A stretch of DNA of 64,000 nt. Origin: Phoronis australis. Lineage: Eukaryota; Phoronida; Phoronidae. Below are positions 12,501-21,900 of this stretch, in pieces. Location of the stretch: positions 246,386 to 310,385 of the forward strand of contig NMRA01000053.1 in assembly GCA_002633005.1 (NCBI GenBank), given 5' to 3'. Under the pieces are notes generated by a model. The model did not search any database. It was not told where the DNA came from and saw only the letters and a program-made list of their open reading frames with translations. The translations under genes were made by a program, and so were the position numbers. Numbering within the stretch: position 1 is the stretch's first letter; each line of letters starts with the position of its first letter.

Positions 12501-12554
12501 CTTTCTTTCTCACAATCTTGGTACAGGGGATTTGTCGCCATTTTTACTTACTTC
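416..12554 (-). CDS. PIKFYVE: PIKFYVE orthologue, 5' half (PtdIns3P 5-kinase), partial gene model
   Basis: Multi-exon gene on the minus strand. Coding exons: 12541-12418 (ATG), 8258-8103, 6790-6681, one FYVE exon (5247-5058 or its copy 3145-2956), 2499-2265, 1134-1008 and 573-416. Junction phases are 1, 1, 0, 1, 2, 0 and 2, and every join agrees, giving about 366 residues. Seen: an N-terminal LTEFAHLS motif like the start of vertebrate PIKfyve, a Ser/Thr/Pro-rich linker, a short helical segment, a FYVE finger (about 141-203) with WMPD and RRRHHCR, and a DEP domain from about 315. Known for the family: PIKfyve binds PtdIns3P on endosomes through FYVE and makes PtdIns(3,5)P2, controlling endolysosome size. 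The Cpn60/TCP-1 and kinase domains lie outside the window. The only uncertain point is the duplicated FYVE block, which is probably an assembly error. Confidence 0.93.
1008..1134 (-). CDS. PIKFYVE: PIKFYVE exon: Ser-rich linker leading into DEP
   Basis: Exon of 127 bp that is too short to stand out as an open frame. The acceptor TTATTCCAG lies just above 1134 and the donor GAG|GTAAGTATG is near-consensus at 1007. Phase is 2 in and 0 out, exactly fitting the exons on either side. It encodes SSSRSISLVTDPRNSG, then DKTPQQDFSNIGD, and ends YQERRYLIE. This matches the vertebrate segment ending DERKILLD just before DEP. The Ser-rich part resembles the phosphorylatable linker of vertebrate PIKfyve. 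Confidence 0.85.
1135..2264. other. PIKFYVE intron, nothing further seen
   Basis: Intron between the post-FYVE exon and the linker exon. It contains a short ATT/AAT microsatellite near 1141-1155 next to the acceptor side of the downstream exon. No repeat family seen elsewhere in the window was recognised. Confidence 0.5.
2265..2499 (-). CDS. PIKFYVE: PIKFYVE exon: end of FYVE finger and acidic/Ser linker
   Basis: Exon of 235 bp, phase 1 in and 2 out. The acceptor is CTCCACCAG at 2500 and the donor is CACAG|GTGGGT at 2264. It opens with GDLRACTYCCKIVLTYFEQV, which supplies the last zinc-binding Cys pair of the FYVE domain (vertebrate GDLRACTYCRKIALSYA). An acidic stretch (GEMSENLEEMENNISDP) and a Ser-rich tail ending TPIKHR follow. 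Only this copy of the exon is complete; the other copy is cut at an N. Confidence 0.9.
2956..3145 (-). CDS. PIKFYVE: PIKFYVE FYVE exon, copy A
   Basis: Exon of 190 bp, phase 0 in and 1 out. The acceptor is TTTTTGCAG at 3146 and the donor is ACAG|GTGTGG at 2955. It encodes DFKQYWMPDNNCRECYECG, then RRRHHCRICG, CSRCCNQ and PGKIMGYTG. The WxxD, RRHHCR and Cys pairs are the PtdIns3P-binding and zinc-binding elements of FYVE domains. The protein sequence is the same as copy B over the exon. Copy A splices in phase to the complete exon at 2265-2499. Confidence 0.93.
4081..4457. mobile_element. MITE-like inverted-repeat element, about 380 bp (copy 1)
   Basis: The ends are inverted repeats: catggtaaaattctctaatt at the left and the reverse complement of tggagaatatttaccatg at the right, about 27 bp with few mismatches. 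The interior has no coding capacity. Related copies are at 6210-6586 (inside the tandem duplicate) and 30381-30770, with a fragment in opposite orientation at 39640-39793. The structure fits a non-autonomous DNA transposon in a PIKFYVE intron. Confidence 0.7.
4470..4600 (-). pseudogene. Truncated duplicate of the post-FYVE PIKFYVE exon
   Basis: This repeats the first 131 bp of the 2265-2499 exon and then stops at the N at 4469, just after NISDP, without its donor site. It could not be spliced onward. It is the broken edge of copy B of the tandem duplication and is probably an assembly product, not a real pseudoexon. Confidence 0.85.
5058..5247 (-). CDS. PIKFYVE: PIKFYVE FYVE exon, copy B
   Basis: Same length, phase and protein as the exon at 2956-3145, with a few silent and intronic differences. 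The donor context is ACAG|GTGTGC. This copy sits next to the upstream exon (6681-6790) in genomic order, while copy A sits next to the intact downstream exon. Splicing B directly to A would break the frame (phase 1 to phase 0), so only one of the two can be used in one transcript. Confidence 0.85.
6210..6586. mobile_element. MITE-like inverted-repeat element (copy 2, within duplicate)
   Basis: Counterpart of the 4081-4457 element in copy B of the tandem duplication, with the same inverted ends. It is not an independent insertion. Confidence 0.7.
6681..6790 (-). CDS. PIKFYVE: PIKFYVE exon: segment preceding FYVE
   Basis: Exon of 110 bp, phase 1 in and 0 out. The acceptor is CATTTTTCAG at 6791 and the donor is CACAG|GTCATAAC at 6680. 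It encodes EKSLEGSEEQVGKEAM, then HRTFDGVLRRLGKLMDRKTQ. The second part matches vertebrate RSLSTVLKRLKEIMEGKSQ, which directly precedes the FYVE finger. The phase fits both neighbours. Confidence 0.9.
6791..8102. other. PIKFYVE intron, no feature seen
   Basis: About 1.3 kb between two coding exons. No open frame with splice support, no inverted-repeat element and no tandem repeat were recognised. Confidence 0.5.
8103..8258 (-). CDS. PIKFYVE: PIKFYVE exon: Ser/Thr/Pro-rich N-terminal linker
   Basis: Exon of 156 bp, phase 1 on both sides. The acceptor is TTTCGTCAG at 8259 and the donor is CTTCAG|GTACTC at 8102. It encodes a low-complexity basic linker (GSSSPSRSVKQSVRP, a TAKTVRPSTLDTVRP stretch, then EAPPTPETKRQSPSTASSAS). 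The repeated SVRP/TVRP motif is notable. Sequence conservation with vertebrates is weak here; the call rests on splice sites, phase and position. Confidence 0.8.
8259..12417. other. First coding intron of PIKFYVE
   Basis: Intron of 4.2 kb. It includes one member of a dispersed repeat at about 11030-11360, recognisable by the phrase tctgagatatgatgttctga, which recurs near 28280. The other parts show no recognisable feature. Confidence 0.5.
11030..11360. repeat. Dispersed AT-rich repeat (copy)
   Basis: Shares an ordered series of blocks with 27950-28320: a region containing taattgggtc/tcaattgggtc, then an AT-rich middle, then catttctgagatatgatgtt and gaagtcatccaaa. Weaker related segments, some inverted, occur near 43230-43400, 44280-44340 and 57560-57900. 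No coding remnant or clear termini were found. Confidence 0.5.
12418..12554 (-). CDS. PIKFYVE: PIKFYVE first coding exon with start codon
   Basis: The ATG at 12541 lies in the context AAAAATGGCG and opens MATNPLYQDCEKERETLTEF followed by AHLSFEDQRSTSIISWILGKK. The LTxFxxLxxx(D) pattern followed by a hydrophobic stretch parallels the start of vertebrate PIKfyve (LTHFKPLTPDQ, then a serine/hydrophobic segment). The donor AAAG|GTAAAC is at 12417, phase 1. A good acceptor (taactttttag) sits only 13 bases before the ATG, so the transcript probably has an upstream non-coding exon. Confidence 0.82.
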
Positions 12555-12952
12555 CTAAAAAGTTAGGTTTACAAGCTCTAGACAAAATACACAAGTGACA
12601 CAAACAGTGGATATGGAATCATCCCCTGGCACCAGCAATGTAAAAATGGCCTGTTGCCAATTTGGGCAAACAACATTTTTCTCGAGCAGCCCTTCATTCA
12701 GTAGCCCAGAACAGCAACTGGCCATATTTACATTGCTTGTGCCAGGGTAAATGGCGTCATATTTGATTGAGCTAAGAATAGTTAAAGACATCAACAGTCT
12801 CCTAAAGCCTCTTAAGGTGTCCCTCTATGCCCAAATGGTTACTTAAAGCAACATGCCTTTGATGGTTTAAAGAGTGCCAGGCACAATTCACCGAAGAGTT
12901 TCCGACGTATGGAGCACCAATTGAATGCCTCTACTGCAGCCAGTTGAGACAG

Positions 12953-13058
12953 TGCCCAAACTGTCAACTGGCCATTTTTATTCTGCTCACACCAGGGGAC
13001 ATGATGTCATATCACCTGGTGTGAGCAGTGTAAAAATGGCCAGTTGCCAATTTAGGCA
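12953..13058. repeat. Imperfect palindrome, 44 bp arms
   Basis: The arms 12953-12996 and 13015-13058 match at 39 of 44 positions around an 18 bp spacer. The inner 15 bases (ctgctcacaccagg) are perfect. A similar, looser hairpin with the same core (aaaatggcc, gttgccaattt, caccag/ctggt) lies at about 12620-12760. Together they look like a repeat element built from inverted copies of one motif. Confidence 0.7.
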
Positions 13059-13479
13059 ATAAAACAAAGGACTGCTAAAAAAAGTTTGAATACGGGACTA
13101 ATTGTTCGAGTTTGATGGAGTTAAAGACATTGACGGCCTCCCAAGGAACGTAGAGCAATGTGACATTGATGGTTTAATCAAAGTGAGGCATAATTTGTTG
13201 AAAAGCTTGCAGCATATGAAGGGCCAATGGGATGGCCACCACCTCTACAGATAGTTGAGATGGTGGCACTGGTGCTCAAAATGTGGCCGCCAGGGTCGCA
13301 ACTCTGATACCTGAACAAAATGGCACCATTCACATGTGAGACATCTTAATTACCAAATTATTTGTTGACTGGGAAGGATTTAAACTCAAGTTTAAAGACA
13401 TTGACAGCCTCCAAAGGTGTTTCTCATGTATAAGACCATGCTCAACCTGGTTGCCTTCTCCAGTTACCTGCTACCCTTA

Positions 13480-13675
13480 CATATTTCTAGTTCAGGTGAT
13501 TGCCACTTTCATACCTTTGAGAGAACATACATTTGCACTGCATACTACGCAAATTCTTTCTTTCCATCTACTGTTTTACTTTGGAATAGACTTCCACAAC
13601 ATGCCATTTCATCAGAAACAATGAGATGTTCACGAGTCACATTTCAAATATCAACCTTACTTAGTAAGTAATAAA
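13480..13675 (+). mobile_element. LINE fragment, C-terminus of reverse transcriptase ORF
   Basis: The translation reads TYICTAYYANSFFPSTVLLW followed by NRLPQHAISSETMRCSRVTF. The pattern R-T-x-x-x-x-SFFPxTxxxWNxLP is the recognisable tail of many CR1/Jockey-type LINE ORF2 proteins. No upstream reverse-transcriptase domain remains in frame, so this is a 5'-truncated remnant, as is usual for LINE insertions. Confidence 0.6.
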
Positions 13676-13980
13676 ACCTGTTTTTATCTTGGCACTAACC
13701 CGCACTTTTCTTCACAGTTATGCATGGTTCAAATTTATCAATAACACGCACGTAACTTCAGTTTTTCGAACACTTGTTCTACTTCAAAGAAGAACGATAA
13801 TCAGTGTCGCCTATGTTGGAGTAACAGAGTCGCTGCTAAGACTGAGGTTGTTTTGACAGTCCATAGCAACAGAGAAGCCCTTGGCCAGACCGTACAGTGA
13901 GTTCTCTTACCATGTAATGTCAGCTCTGGGAGTTCAAAACATATCGTTAAAATACAGATAGCTGTACCATATTGCAGAAA

Positions 13981-14124
13981 TAGCCGAAATTACCCGGCCC
14001 GGGAATAGAAACAGCGACCCCCATAAAACTGGCGAGCGTGCTAACCATTCAGCTAATAGGCAATTGCCCATTAGCAAGAAGCTAACAGAGGCTCACATGA
14101 TTCACCAGAAGCATATCTACAACA
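13981..14124 (-). mobile_element. tRNA-derived SINE-like element (copy 1)
   Basis: On the minus strand it contains tagctgaatggttagc, a match to the tRNA A box, then gccagttttatgggggtc and a decayed B box (tttctattcccg). About 80% similar to copy 2 at 14350-14500. It shares the flanking body (gctaacagaggctca and attcaccagaagca in plus orientation), so the whole 140 bp unit is the repeat. Confidence 0.65.
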
Positions 14125-14349
14125 TTCCCCCCTTTCTGACTAGTATGGAACAGGCACGCCACCAGGAAGGTGAACACCAGGATGTCAACGTCCCTTGGTA
14201 CCTTTAGCACCACAACACAGGTGAACACAAGGTAGTCTCTCATACAGGTCCTCAACTCCTGGAACTTTCCATGCGCGCCGTCACGAGGTCTGCGGGCATA
14301 CTAGTTGGCTTCATCGGCAGATCATCCGTTTGCCGATTACGCCGTTTGT

Positions 14350-14500
14350 AGTAATAGCCGAGATTGCTTGACCTGGGAATCGAACTAGTGACCCCCATAA
14401 AACCGGCAAGCATGCTAACCATTCAGCTAAAAGGCAATTGCCCCTTGTTAGCGAGTAGCTAACAGAGGCTCATATGATTCACCGGAAGCACATCTGAACA
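14350..14500 (-). mobile_element. tRNA-derived SINE-like element (copy 2)
   Basis: The minus strand has A box tagctgaatggttagcatgc and B box agttcgattccc at tRNA-like spacing. Both fit RNA polymerase III internal promoters (TRGYNNARNGG and GGTTCGANTCC). The acceptor stem and anticodon arm do not fold into an obvious tRNA, and a 60-70 bp unrelated body follows, so this is a SINE and not a tRNA gene. Confidence 0.7.
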
Positions 14501-14577
14501 GTATATTTATAGTAGGCCTGCAGCTTTGCACCAAGGCTCTCTCCACTTCAGCCTGGTCATCATTTCAAAAGCTATTG

Positions 14578-14692
14578 TTGCAGATGTGCTTCGAGTGAAT
14601 GATTATGAGCCTCTCTGGTACCGGCGGTAGTTAGCAGGTCGCTGGTTCGCCTGATCGGCCGTAATCTCGGCTATTACTTCTCTACAGCATTA
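14578..14692 (+). mobile_element. tRNA-derived SINE-like element (copy 3, degraded)
   Basis: Plus-strand relative of copies 1 and 2: gcagatgtgcttc at the start, a degraded A-box region (ggcggtagttagcag), a B box ggttcgcctgatc and the shared end aatctcggctattac. It lies in inverted orientation to copy 2, about 80 bp away. Confidence 0.5.
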
Positions 14693-15279
14693 TATAATAG
14701 CAACACTGTGTTAAAGTATCGCCAGTCCACCGCCGAGCACAATAAATTCCCATGATTTGAAAACCTGTTTCAGTGCACTTCAGCTGCTGAGGGATGCAAT
14801 TGAAAAATTAAAAAAAGACGGAAATGAAAACCATTGCAAAAATGTTCGACAAGAAGAACAAGTTATTAAATTGAACCGCAGACGTACCTGTGTTTAGGAT
14901 CATGAAGACAGTCGGTTTTCAAATATCATCCATGATAAAGACAGGAATTAAGTTTGAACGGGGAATAATTAAAGGCTGAAAGTAGCGACGACATAGAGAT
15001 CAGCCCCCATTTTGATCTCCTCTGTTGGAAGTTACTAAACGAGTTAGTTAAAACTAGTGCCACCTAGGGAATAATTAACAAATGACTCACACCCAGTCCA
15101 CACTCAACTGGAGTTCAAGGCCCAGCCATGCATCATGGATTTGTTTTCCAAAGCACAACAGATGACAAATGTTTGCGCATCATGCTCAGTTTCACTTACA
15201 CGTAATGACAGATTCCTTTGATACTTGGGTCATGATTTCAGTTTGTTGCGGATAATTATCCAGGGTTGTAAAATTATTG

Positions 15280-15960
15280 TATCAGATTTTCAGACGCGTG
15301 GCCTACAGCCGACGCAGATCGACCCCGGCCGGCCGGGTAGGCCTACTGTCTCAGACTAGTGGGCCACTATTCTCGTAGATGATTTCAAATTATGAAATCA
15401 TTGTATAACAAATTATATTTTATGACAATACGAAGCGTTTGTATGTCCTACTCTAGTCTTGTCTTATGGCCCGGCCCGTGATGAGTTACTGAGTCTGGAG
15501 CGCGATCCAGTGCTCTGCCGGGCCGCTCCGTCACCGCTCAGTCGTTGCGCCTACTAGAGGCCTACCCGCCGGGTCCGGGTGCCAGTCTGCCGCTGCAACC
15601 GCCGGAGCTGGTCACAATAACTAAGAGTTTTAATATTTTTTTCTAAGGAACGAATCAGCAACTTAAAGTAGACCTGACTTAGCATTTCGTGCATAGTAGG
15701 CCCGGCGTAACTCGATCGTTTGGTGACATCGCCAATACTCGCCGCAAGGCTTGTGTTGGGCGTTTAGGGTTCTGAAGGTACGAATCTTTAAGTAATTATA
15801 TAAATTTAAAAAAGTAAATCATTAACAAGCATTCGATAAAACCTGTAAAAAATTTCATTAAGACTTGTAAATTTTCGAACTAAGCGTCGTCACGGTGAAC
15901 ACACCGGGCCGGCGCCATTTGATAAAATATTATCTTTCGGGAGGGTGAAAACCCTAATTT
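15280..15960. promoter_or_regulatory. CpG-rich block between head-to-head genes, possible promoter
   Basis: This is the most GC- and CpG-rich stretch of the window, with runs such as cgaccccggccggccggg and gccgggccgctccgtc, and a ggcgccatttga sequence near 15912. It lies between the first coding exon of PIKFYVE (minus, 12.5 kb) and the signal-peptide exon of the EGF gene (plus, 18.9 kb). PIKFYVE appears to have a non-coding first exon upstream of 12554, which could start here. Inference only; no TATA box was recognised. Confidence 0.35.
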
Positions 15961-16185
15961 GATTAAAGCTAAATACTCTTTCCGCATTATTTTCGTTAAG
16001 AACACCATAAACAAACTTTAAAGCAGCTGATTTGAAACTATGACTACCAGAAGGTACTCTTTCAAATCACGATGAAGAAAATTTTCTAAAGTTCGGTTGC
16101 AATTTTTTTTTGCTGCAACATCAAAATAACCGTCACGGAGTTGCGTGAACTTAGAAAAAAACATAGCAAAAAGCGCCAATACATC

Positions 16186-16431
16186 GCATGAACTCACCCA
16201 GCCTAAAAATGGTGGGGGCTCCGTCAATTTTTGGGAATGTGGACCTTTTACTAAAAAAAGAGGTACGTTCAGAGCTGTGAATTGTGCACTTGACGAATTT
16301 TGGTAGATCCTTTCTTTCTTCATTGAATCTTTTTTTTTTTCTTTGAGGCGGACCTTTTGCTCACTTCTCCAACTGGAGGGCTCATCTGAGCCTCCCCCCA
16401 CGGAGCCCCCCCCTTGGGTGCGAGTATGCAT
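16186..16431. mobile_element. Small inverted-repeat element
   Basis: Starts gcatgaactcacccagcct and ggtgggggctccgtc and ends with the inverse pattern (cggagccccccccttgggtg then cgagtatgc). The inverted ends of about 40 bp suggest a 250 bp MITE. A relative may be present around 18360-18520 (cgcacccagcctaaaatac), where an N at 18515 interrupts a G run. Confidence 0.4.
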
Positions 16432-17754
16432 CAGAGAGGGATGTGTTGTGTGAAGTATTCATGTTCTGATTAGTAACGCTGCCATGTCGTTTGATTAATT
16501 AGAGACTATTCTATCTGCTAAATTAGTGCCAATGAAAGAAAGACTATGTTCTTGTCTACTCCTCAGAATCATACCAGGACAACATAACCAAGAGTGCACT
16601 GGAGTTGATTAGCGGCTTGCAGCTTGCAGTGGCTACCCGGATTTTATAAACCTTAGGTGACAAATTAGGATGGGGTTCATTATTGCAGCTTGATGAAGTA
16701 AACTAAACCAGAATCTTTATGGGAGTATATTACGTTTTGCAGTTACTGACACATCTTATAGTTTCCCGGGCCAATAACACCAAGCTCTTTATAAAATGAA
16801 CGCCTACTTACCATAGTCAGAACTGTAGACCTATCTAAAGTTTTGTCCCACAGAAGCGAATTTTAGTTCAAAATACCTTCCATTGGCGTGCATAGCTCTT
16901 AAAATGCACACACAAGTACCATTAGAAAACCCATGTCGTCATCGCAAAGCACCTTTTGTTCAGTGCGAAACTTATTAAACCAAAACCGGCATTTCACGTC
17001 CAGTTATCCATACCTTTGTGTCTGAAACCGATAGCGGTACTGTACATTTAGAAATTGGGGCAATTGTCGCATAATCAAGTTTGGGGGTTTGATTAGGCAT
17101 ATCCATATCGTATCGATTTACAAATGTAGCTTTGCCCCTGTTTTTCAATTTTTGTTGAGCAATGCCAAACAGCGTTTTTTGGTCTGTTCCCAGGCTTACT
17201 CTTAAAACACCATATAGATAATAGATGTTCATCACAAAGGCATCAGCGTCAATGTCACTGAGAAACCGTTAACTTTTTATCATGTGGACATCGATAGCGT
17301 AATGCGTCATCCGGTTCTCGTTTTTTTTTTTTTGATCTTCTATTTTTTTCTGTAAGCTTTTGCCTCTGGTACCTGTCTTCTGTCAAAAGTATCTTTTGGT
17401 TTGGGGTTATAAAACTGGTCCCCGGCAACTTTCTTTCTATTCGAAGTAACTGAAGAAGGTGTTAGAAACCCGTTCACTGTCAAAATAACTGTTGATTTAG
17501 ACCACCAACCCATAATGCCTATAAAGCTGGTTTCAATGCATTCCTTATTCAGATTATAATTGATTTCTGACGTTCGTTCCTGCTTGACTGAAAGCAGTCT
17601 GACGGCATGTATTCTCGCCCGGGCGGCAACGATATGTGTCATGTGCGACAATATATGCCACAACAAGCCTGTCATGATTTACGAATTAAATTTGAACTTC
17701 AAAATTGTAGAACTCTGTTTACAATTGCCAGTACATGCACTTTGAGTACCTACT

Positions 17755-17911
17755 CAGTGGCGGATTTAAGGGGGGGGGGAAGTGGGCCATGCCCCTCTAA
17801 AATTCTCCCAGATTCCATTTAGCAGTTCGGGGGTGCGAATGTCTGACAGGCAAAACCCTGGCTAATACTCTGCCCTGTCCCCCCTAACTCAAAATCCTGG
17901 ATCCGCCCCTG
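17755..17911. mobile_element. 157 bp MITE with CAGTGGCGGAT ends (copy 1)
   Basis: Begins cagtggcggatttaaggggg and ends ctggatccgcccctg, which are inverted repeats of each other. A second copy in opposite orientation lies at 59624-59785, sharing the internal phrases taaaattctcccagat and gctaatactctgccctg. The CAGTG/CAGGG ends resemble hAT-type termini. I could not find an 8 bp target duplication at either site, so the superfamily is a guess. Confidence 0.65.
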
Positions 17912-18897
17912 CTATTTTTTTGGTGGTCATGTACCGGCACTGTACACTATAATGGTCTTCAAATTAATATCTTTCGATTTCGGACAAAAATATTGTTTTG
18001 TCGTTTTTCTTTTCTGTAATGAAGTCTCGCATTTTAGATGGTTTGGTGCTGTGTGTTTTGCGTGAACACTATTGGAGGTTATTTTCATGACCTGAATTTG
18101 AAATGTTTTTTAATTCCTCATGATTTATAGGGGGAAGGGCACTCGTCCCGGGCAGCCCCTCCAAGAGCGGACTTCGCCTGTGTGGGTACCCCTTAACATG
18201 AAAGGTATCACTAGGCTGCCCAAATACTCGAATGTGAAACACTGTATCATTTTTTAGAAATGGAAAGGGCTGCCAGTTGATTTCATGGTATGGCCCTCCT
18301 CCTTCTAACTGGGCCACTTTCCTTAACTTTAAGGAATGTACGATTTTACGAAGGACAATTGGTTTCATTGAAGAGCATGTGCGCACCCGGCCTGGGGGGG
18401 ATAGCTGGCGAAGTGGGCAAAAAGGGCCGCCTCAGAGAAACAAAACTCTGAAAACGGAAAACGAGATAAAAGTCCACTACGTGCGCGCACCCAGCCTAAA
18501 ATACAGGAGGGGGGNTCAGAAAACCTTTCAACGATAAACTCCCACCTGTTGGAACAGTCATACGTCGATGTTATAAACTCTCTTTGTTTCAGTATTGATT
18601 CGCTTGAACGAATGTGCGTTACTTCCAAATTTTTGCCCGGGCGTATATTTGGATATTTTCCTGCGGCCCCGCTTGTCTGCACCTGGGAACTGGTTCCTAG
18701 TCTGCACTGAGAAAGCTCCGACACGACAACCCGGTTACCCCCACAAAAATGAACTCGCCTCGTGATTATTTTCCAACTCAAATCAATCAGTAGGTTATGA
18801 CTGCTGTTGGAGTGTAAGCGATAGGTTATAAGGCGCACGTTACATTGGCTGGTATTCCAAGACTTGGAAGTTACACGTTATCTTTAAACGGTCCAGA

Positions 18898-18967
18898 ATG
18901 CGGCTGGCCGCTTTTTTAGGATTAGCATTGATCTTAATCCTCGAGGTGACAATAGAAATCAACGCAG
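18898..18967 (+). CDS. Signal-peptide exon of an EGF-repeat protein
   Basis: ATG at 18898, then MRLAAFLGLALILILEVT and IEINA, followed by the strong donor GCAG|GTAAGTAC at 18968, phase 1. A basic residue plus an unbroken hydrophobic core is a typical secretory signal. The phase 1 end matches the phase 1 start of the EGF exon at 49687 (junction codon GAT, Asp). The link across 30.7 kb is inferred from strand and phase only; other exons may lie between. Confidence 0.6.
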
Positions 18968-21900
18968 GTAAGTACTGTAGCCTACTGCATTGTAACTCTT
19001 TCTGAGAAACGTCGTGTTTGTCACAATGGAAGGCCGCAAAGAGATAGATTCCCAGTCTATCGCCTCAAACTCAAAGCCCGGTTTGGCGCCTTTCTCTGGA
19101 CGTCCAGATGGCCAGTACTGTGCCCACCACTGTCTATCCATTATAATATATGTGATGGTGTTAAGTACCACATGAAATTCATGTCCGAATCTGCGTCACC
19201 TGCATAACCGACCTGCAATCGATGTCATCAACCTGTACCAAGTGCACGCACCAGACTGTTTTAATTCTGGGTCAGAAATATTCAGTTTACTGTTAGACGT
19301 GGTTTTACAGTTTTGATGTAGTTTTCGGATGCAAGCCAGTTACATGTGGGTTAAATGCGTAATGAAATTCTTAGGCCTTTAACTAACATGCAGGGTAATG
19401 AGCAAAACAAATTTTGGCCCACTGTAAATTTCAGAGCTTTAGCAAGTTTCAAAATAAATTACTTTCTATGGTCACACTACACAGTTATGCTAGTCAAAAA
19501 AGTAAATTACTGTGTTACAGAGGCCAATCAACCCATAGGCAGTTGGAAATACGTATTGAATTCAAGAAATTAACTATTTGGCATGTCTCCCCGGTAATTA
19601 GTTGTTGGGAATTTTTATCATGCATGTTTTGCTGGGTTATGAAATCAGTCAACATGTTTTTACAATTTCAGATTTGTAATTTCCTTTTGAAAGTGTATGT
19701 GAGTTAAGTTTTTGTTGTGGTGAGTCCTTTTGATCACACCTGAGTGAAAGATGTGTTTACAGAACAATGTCAAATAAAGTTGATAATATGAGAAACAAAG
19801 TAATGACTTGATTGGTTGCTTGTGCTGACATATACGGGGTACTTCCTCTTCCTGTAATTAAAGACACTTAAGTGTTTTGAAAATGTGATTTTTGCGAGGT
19901 GTTAATACTAATAAAAGAGACAAGCGTTGGGATTAGTTTATGTTTGATGTGACTTATCTCAAATCCATTGTTAGTAAATGAACACTGATGCCAAAAGGAA
20001 TTGTTCAGGAAGCATTTTGTAGCCTTAGTCAGCTTGACAGTGATGTTTTGCCTAAGTTGTGACAACCAAATATCATCGCGGTAAATTGTCACCAACTTTA
20101 AACGTAACATGGTGAACATGCGATATCCTATTTTTTCATTTTTTCACAAAAGACATAGAACCAAATAAAGGCTTTATCATTTCAATCTTTATGCCTTAGC
20201 TATCAGCAGACAAAGATGTTAAAATTAGAAATGATGGGAATCTGCATCAATGTTGGAAACTCTGGAAAAATGAAAAGAAAAGACTGCTTGTTATCTGCTC
20301 ATATTTTTTTAATACAGTTGTCAAGATAGTATTCTGGCAATAGTGTCACGCTTTTAATTAGTTTTGTTTGAAAGAAAGACTTGCCTAAGGATTGCAATTT
20401 TGTAACAAACCACTAATACGTAATCGGTAGTTCAGCCCTTGATATCTAAATGTACATATTTTGTTATGAGCTTCATGGAATCTTATCAACAATGTCAAAC
20501 TATGTGTTGCCTTATGATAACCTCCTAGAATCCAATCAAGTAAAAAATCAACTCATAGTTTTTTAACATTGACGTTGCTATGTAAGGCTGTACAACCGTT
20601 TATCTAGATATGTTTTTTAGCCAGCAGTTTGGGCTGCTGTGAAGGTGAACAATAGGGAGACATTTCAGGGAGTTTAAAATTTCAATTTACTCACTCCTGT
20701 CATCAATTAAATTAATTTTTAAGAAAAGGGAGTCATTCTTTTTCACGAGTGGTGGTTATTGATATAAAGTTCTTAGACCATGTGTAGTGGGTGTGATAAT
20801 TCAGTTCATGATGATTTAAATATTCTACAATGTTGTGGAGTATTTACCAAAAAGGTGACAAGCAACTGTTGACGTCATACTCAAAGCCTTTTCATACTTC
20901 AAGTCAAATTCGCCACCAGAGCTTTGTTGACATAAACAGTGAAGTTAACTTGTGCTTTCCCATTAGTTTCAGTTCTTAACCAACCTGAAAGTTATTGCCT
21001 AGTGGTGGCTGGATCAGTAATTTGAAGTTATCGCACCTTTGGGTGTGATTTTAAACTTAGAAGTTTTAATTTTATTTACCTTTCAATTTTTAACTATGAA
21101 TAATCACTTTTTAGAACATACTGTAGTTAGGAATGTCCTCAGTTTCTCAAAAACATTGCCTATGTGCTGATGGTATGGAATTTAAAAGTGATGAAGTGTA
21201 TCGATTTGGATATATTTTTGTGAAAAAATGGAAAGTCTCATAGTTTGTCTAACATTTTGTGTCCTAAATTGATGTAATTTTTGCGTAATATAGTAGTGTA
21301 TGATGTTTTGACATATGCCTGAAGGTAGCATTGTAAACCAGGAAGTTGTTACCAAACATATAAGGCTAGTTTCACAAACATTGTGCGCTACATGTGATTT
21401 CCCCTACCAGCTGCCATGAATGCTTCTTATTGGTTGGAATTACAATAGGCTCTTATGACAGTACTCAGCCTTTTGTGACTGGCTTCTTTTGTTTGGGGAT
21501 AGAGATGGGTGAGATGTGGCAGAGATGGGTGTCCGTGGTAGCCACTGCCGGCTTATGTCAACATTCTTAGTTGGCAGTAAAAAAAAAACAAAATATTTGA
21601 ATTTTTAAAAATTGAATGGAACATTAGGAGTGTACATACCAAATTTCAGACAGATCCGTCCAGAGACAGCAAAGCTATTGTTTGTCAAAGCAAAAATTTG
21701 AAAAATGGCCACCACAGCGCCATCTTGCGTTCAATTTCAACCCAAAGCATTAGGCTTCCAGGCATTTACAAAGTGCTTGTTGTTTGTAAGTTTCATGCTT
21801 GTCAGATAAGAAATGCGACTTGCAGTGTGCGAAGCAAATTTAATGAAAAAAACAACAAACTTAAGAAATTTCATTTGTCCAAGTAAGGAACGGAAAAATG

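Noticed and set aside
14350-14500. A tRNA gene
   Set aside because: A and B boxes are present, but no cloverleaf with paired acceptor and anticodon arms; three diverged copies with a shared tail mean SINE.
16018-16431. 137-codon open frame on the minus strand
   Set aside because: It begins in a G-rich inverted-repeat element and has low-complexity Gly and Lys runs; no family resemblance or splice support.
18515-18515. A third haplotype junction at the N
   Set aside because: Sequence on the two sides is not duplicated; it looks like an unresolved base in a G homopolymer.
18365-18838. 157-codon open frame on the minus strand, upstream of the signal exon
   Set aside because: It crosses an N in a G run and lies in repeat-like sequence; no recognisable domain.
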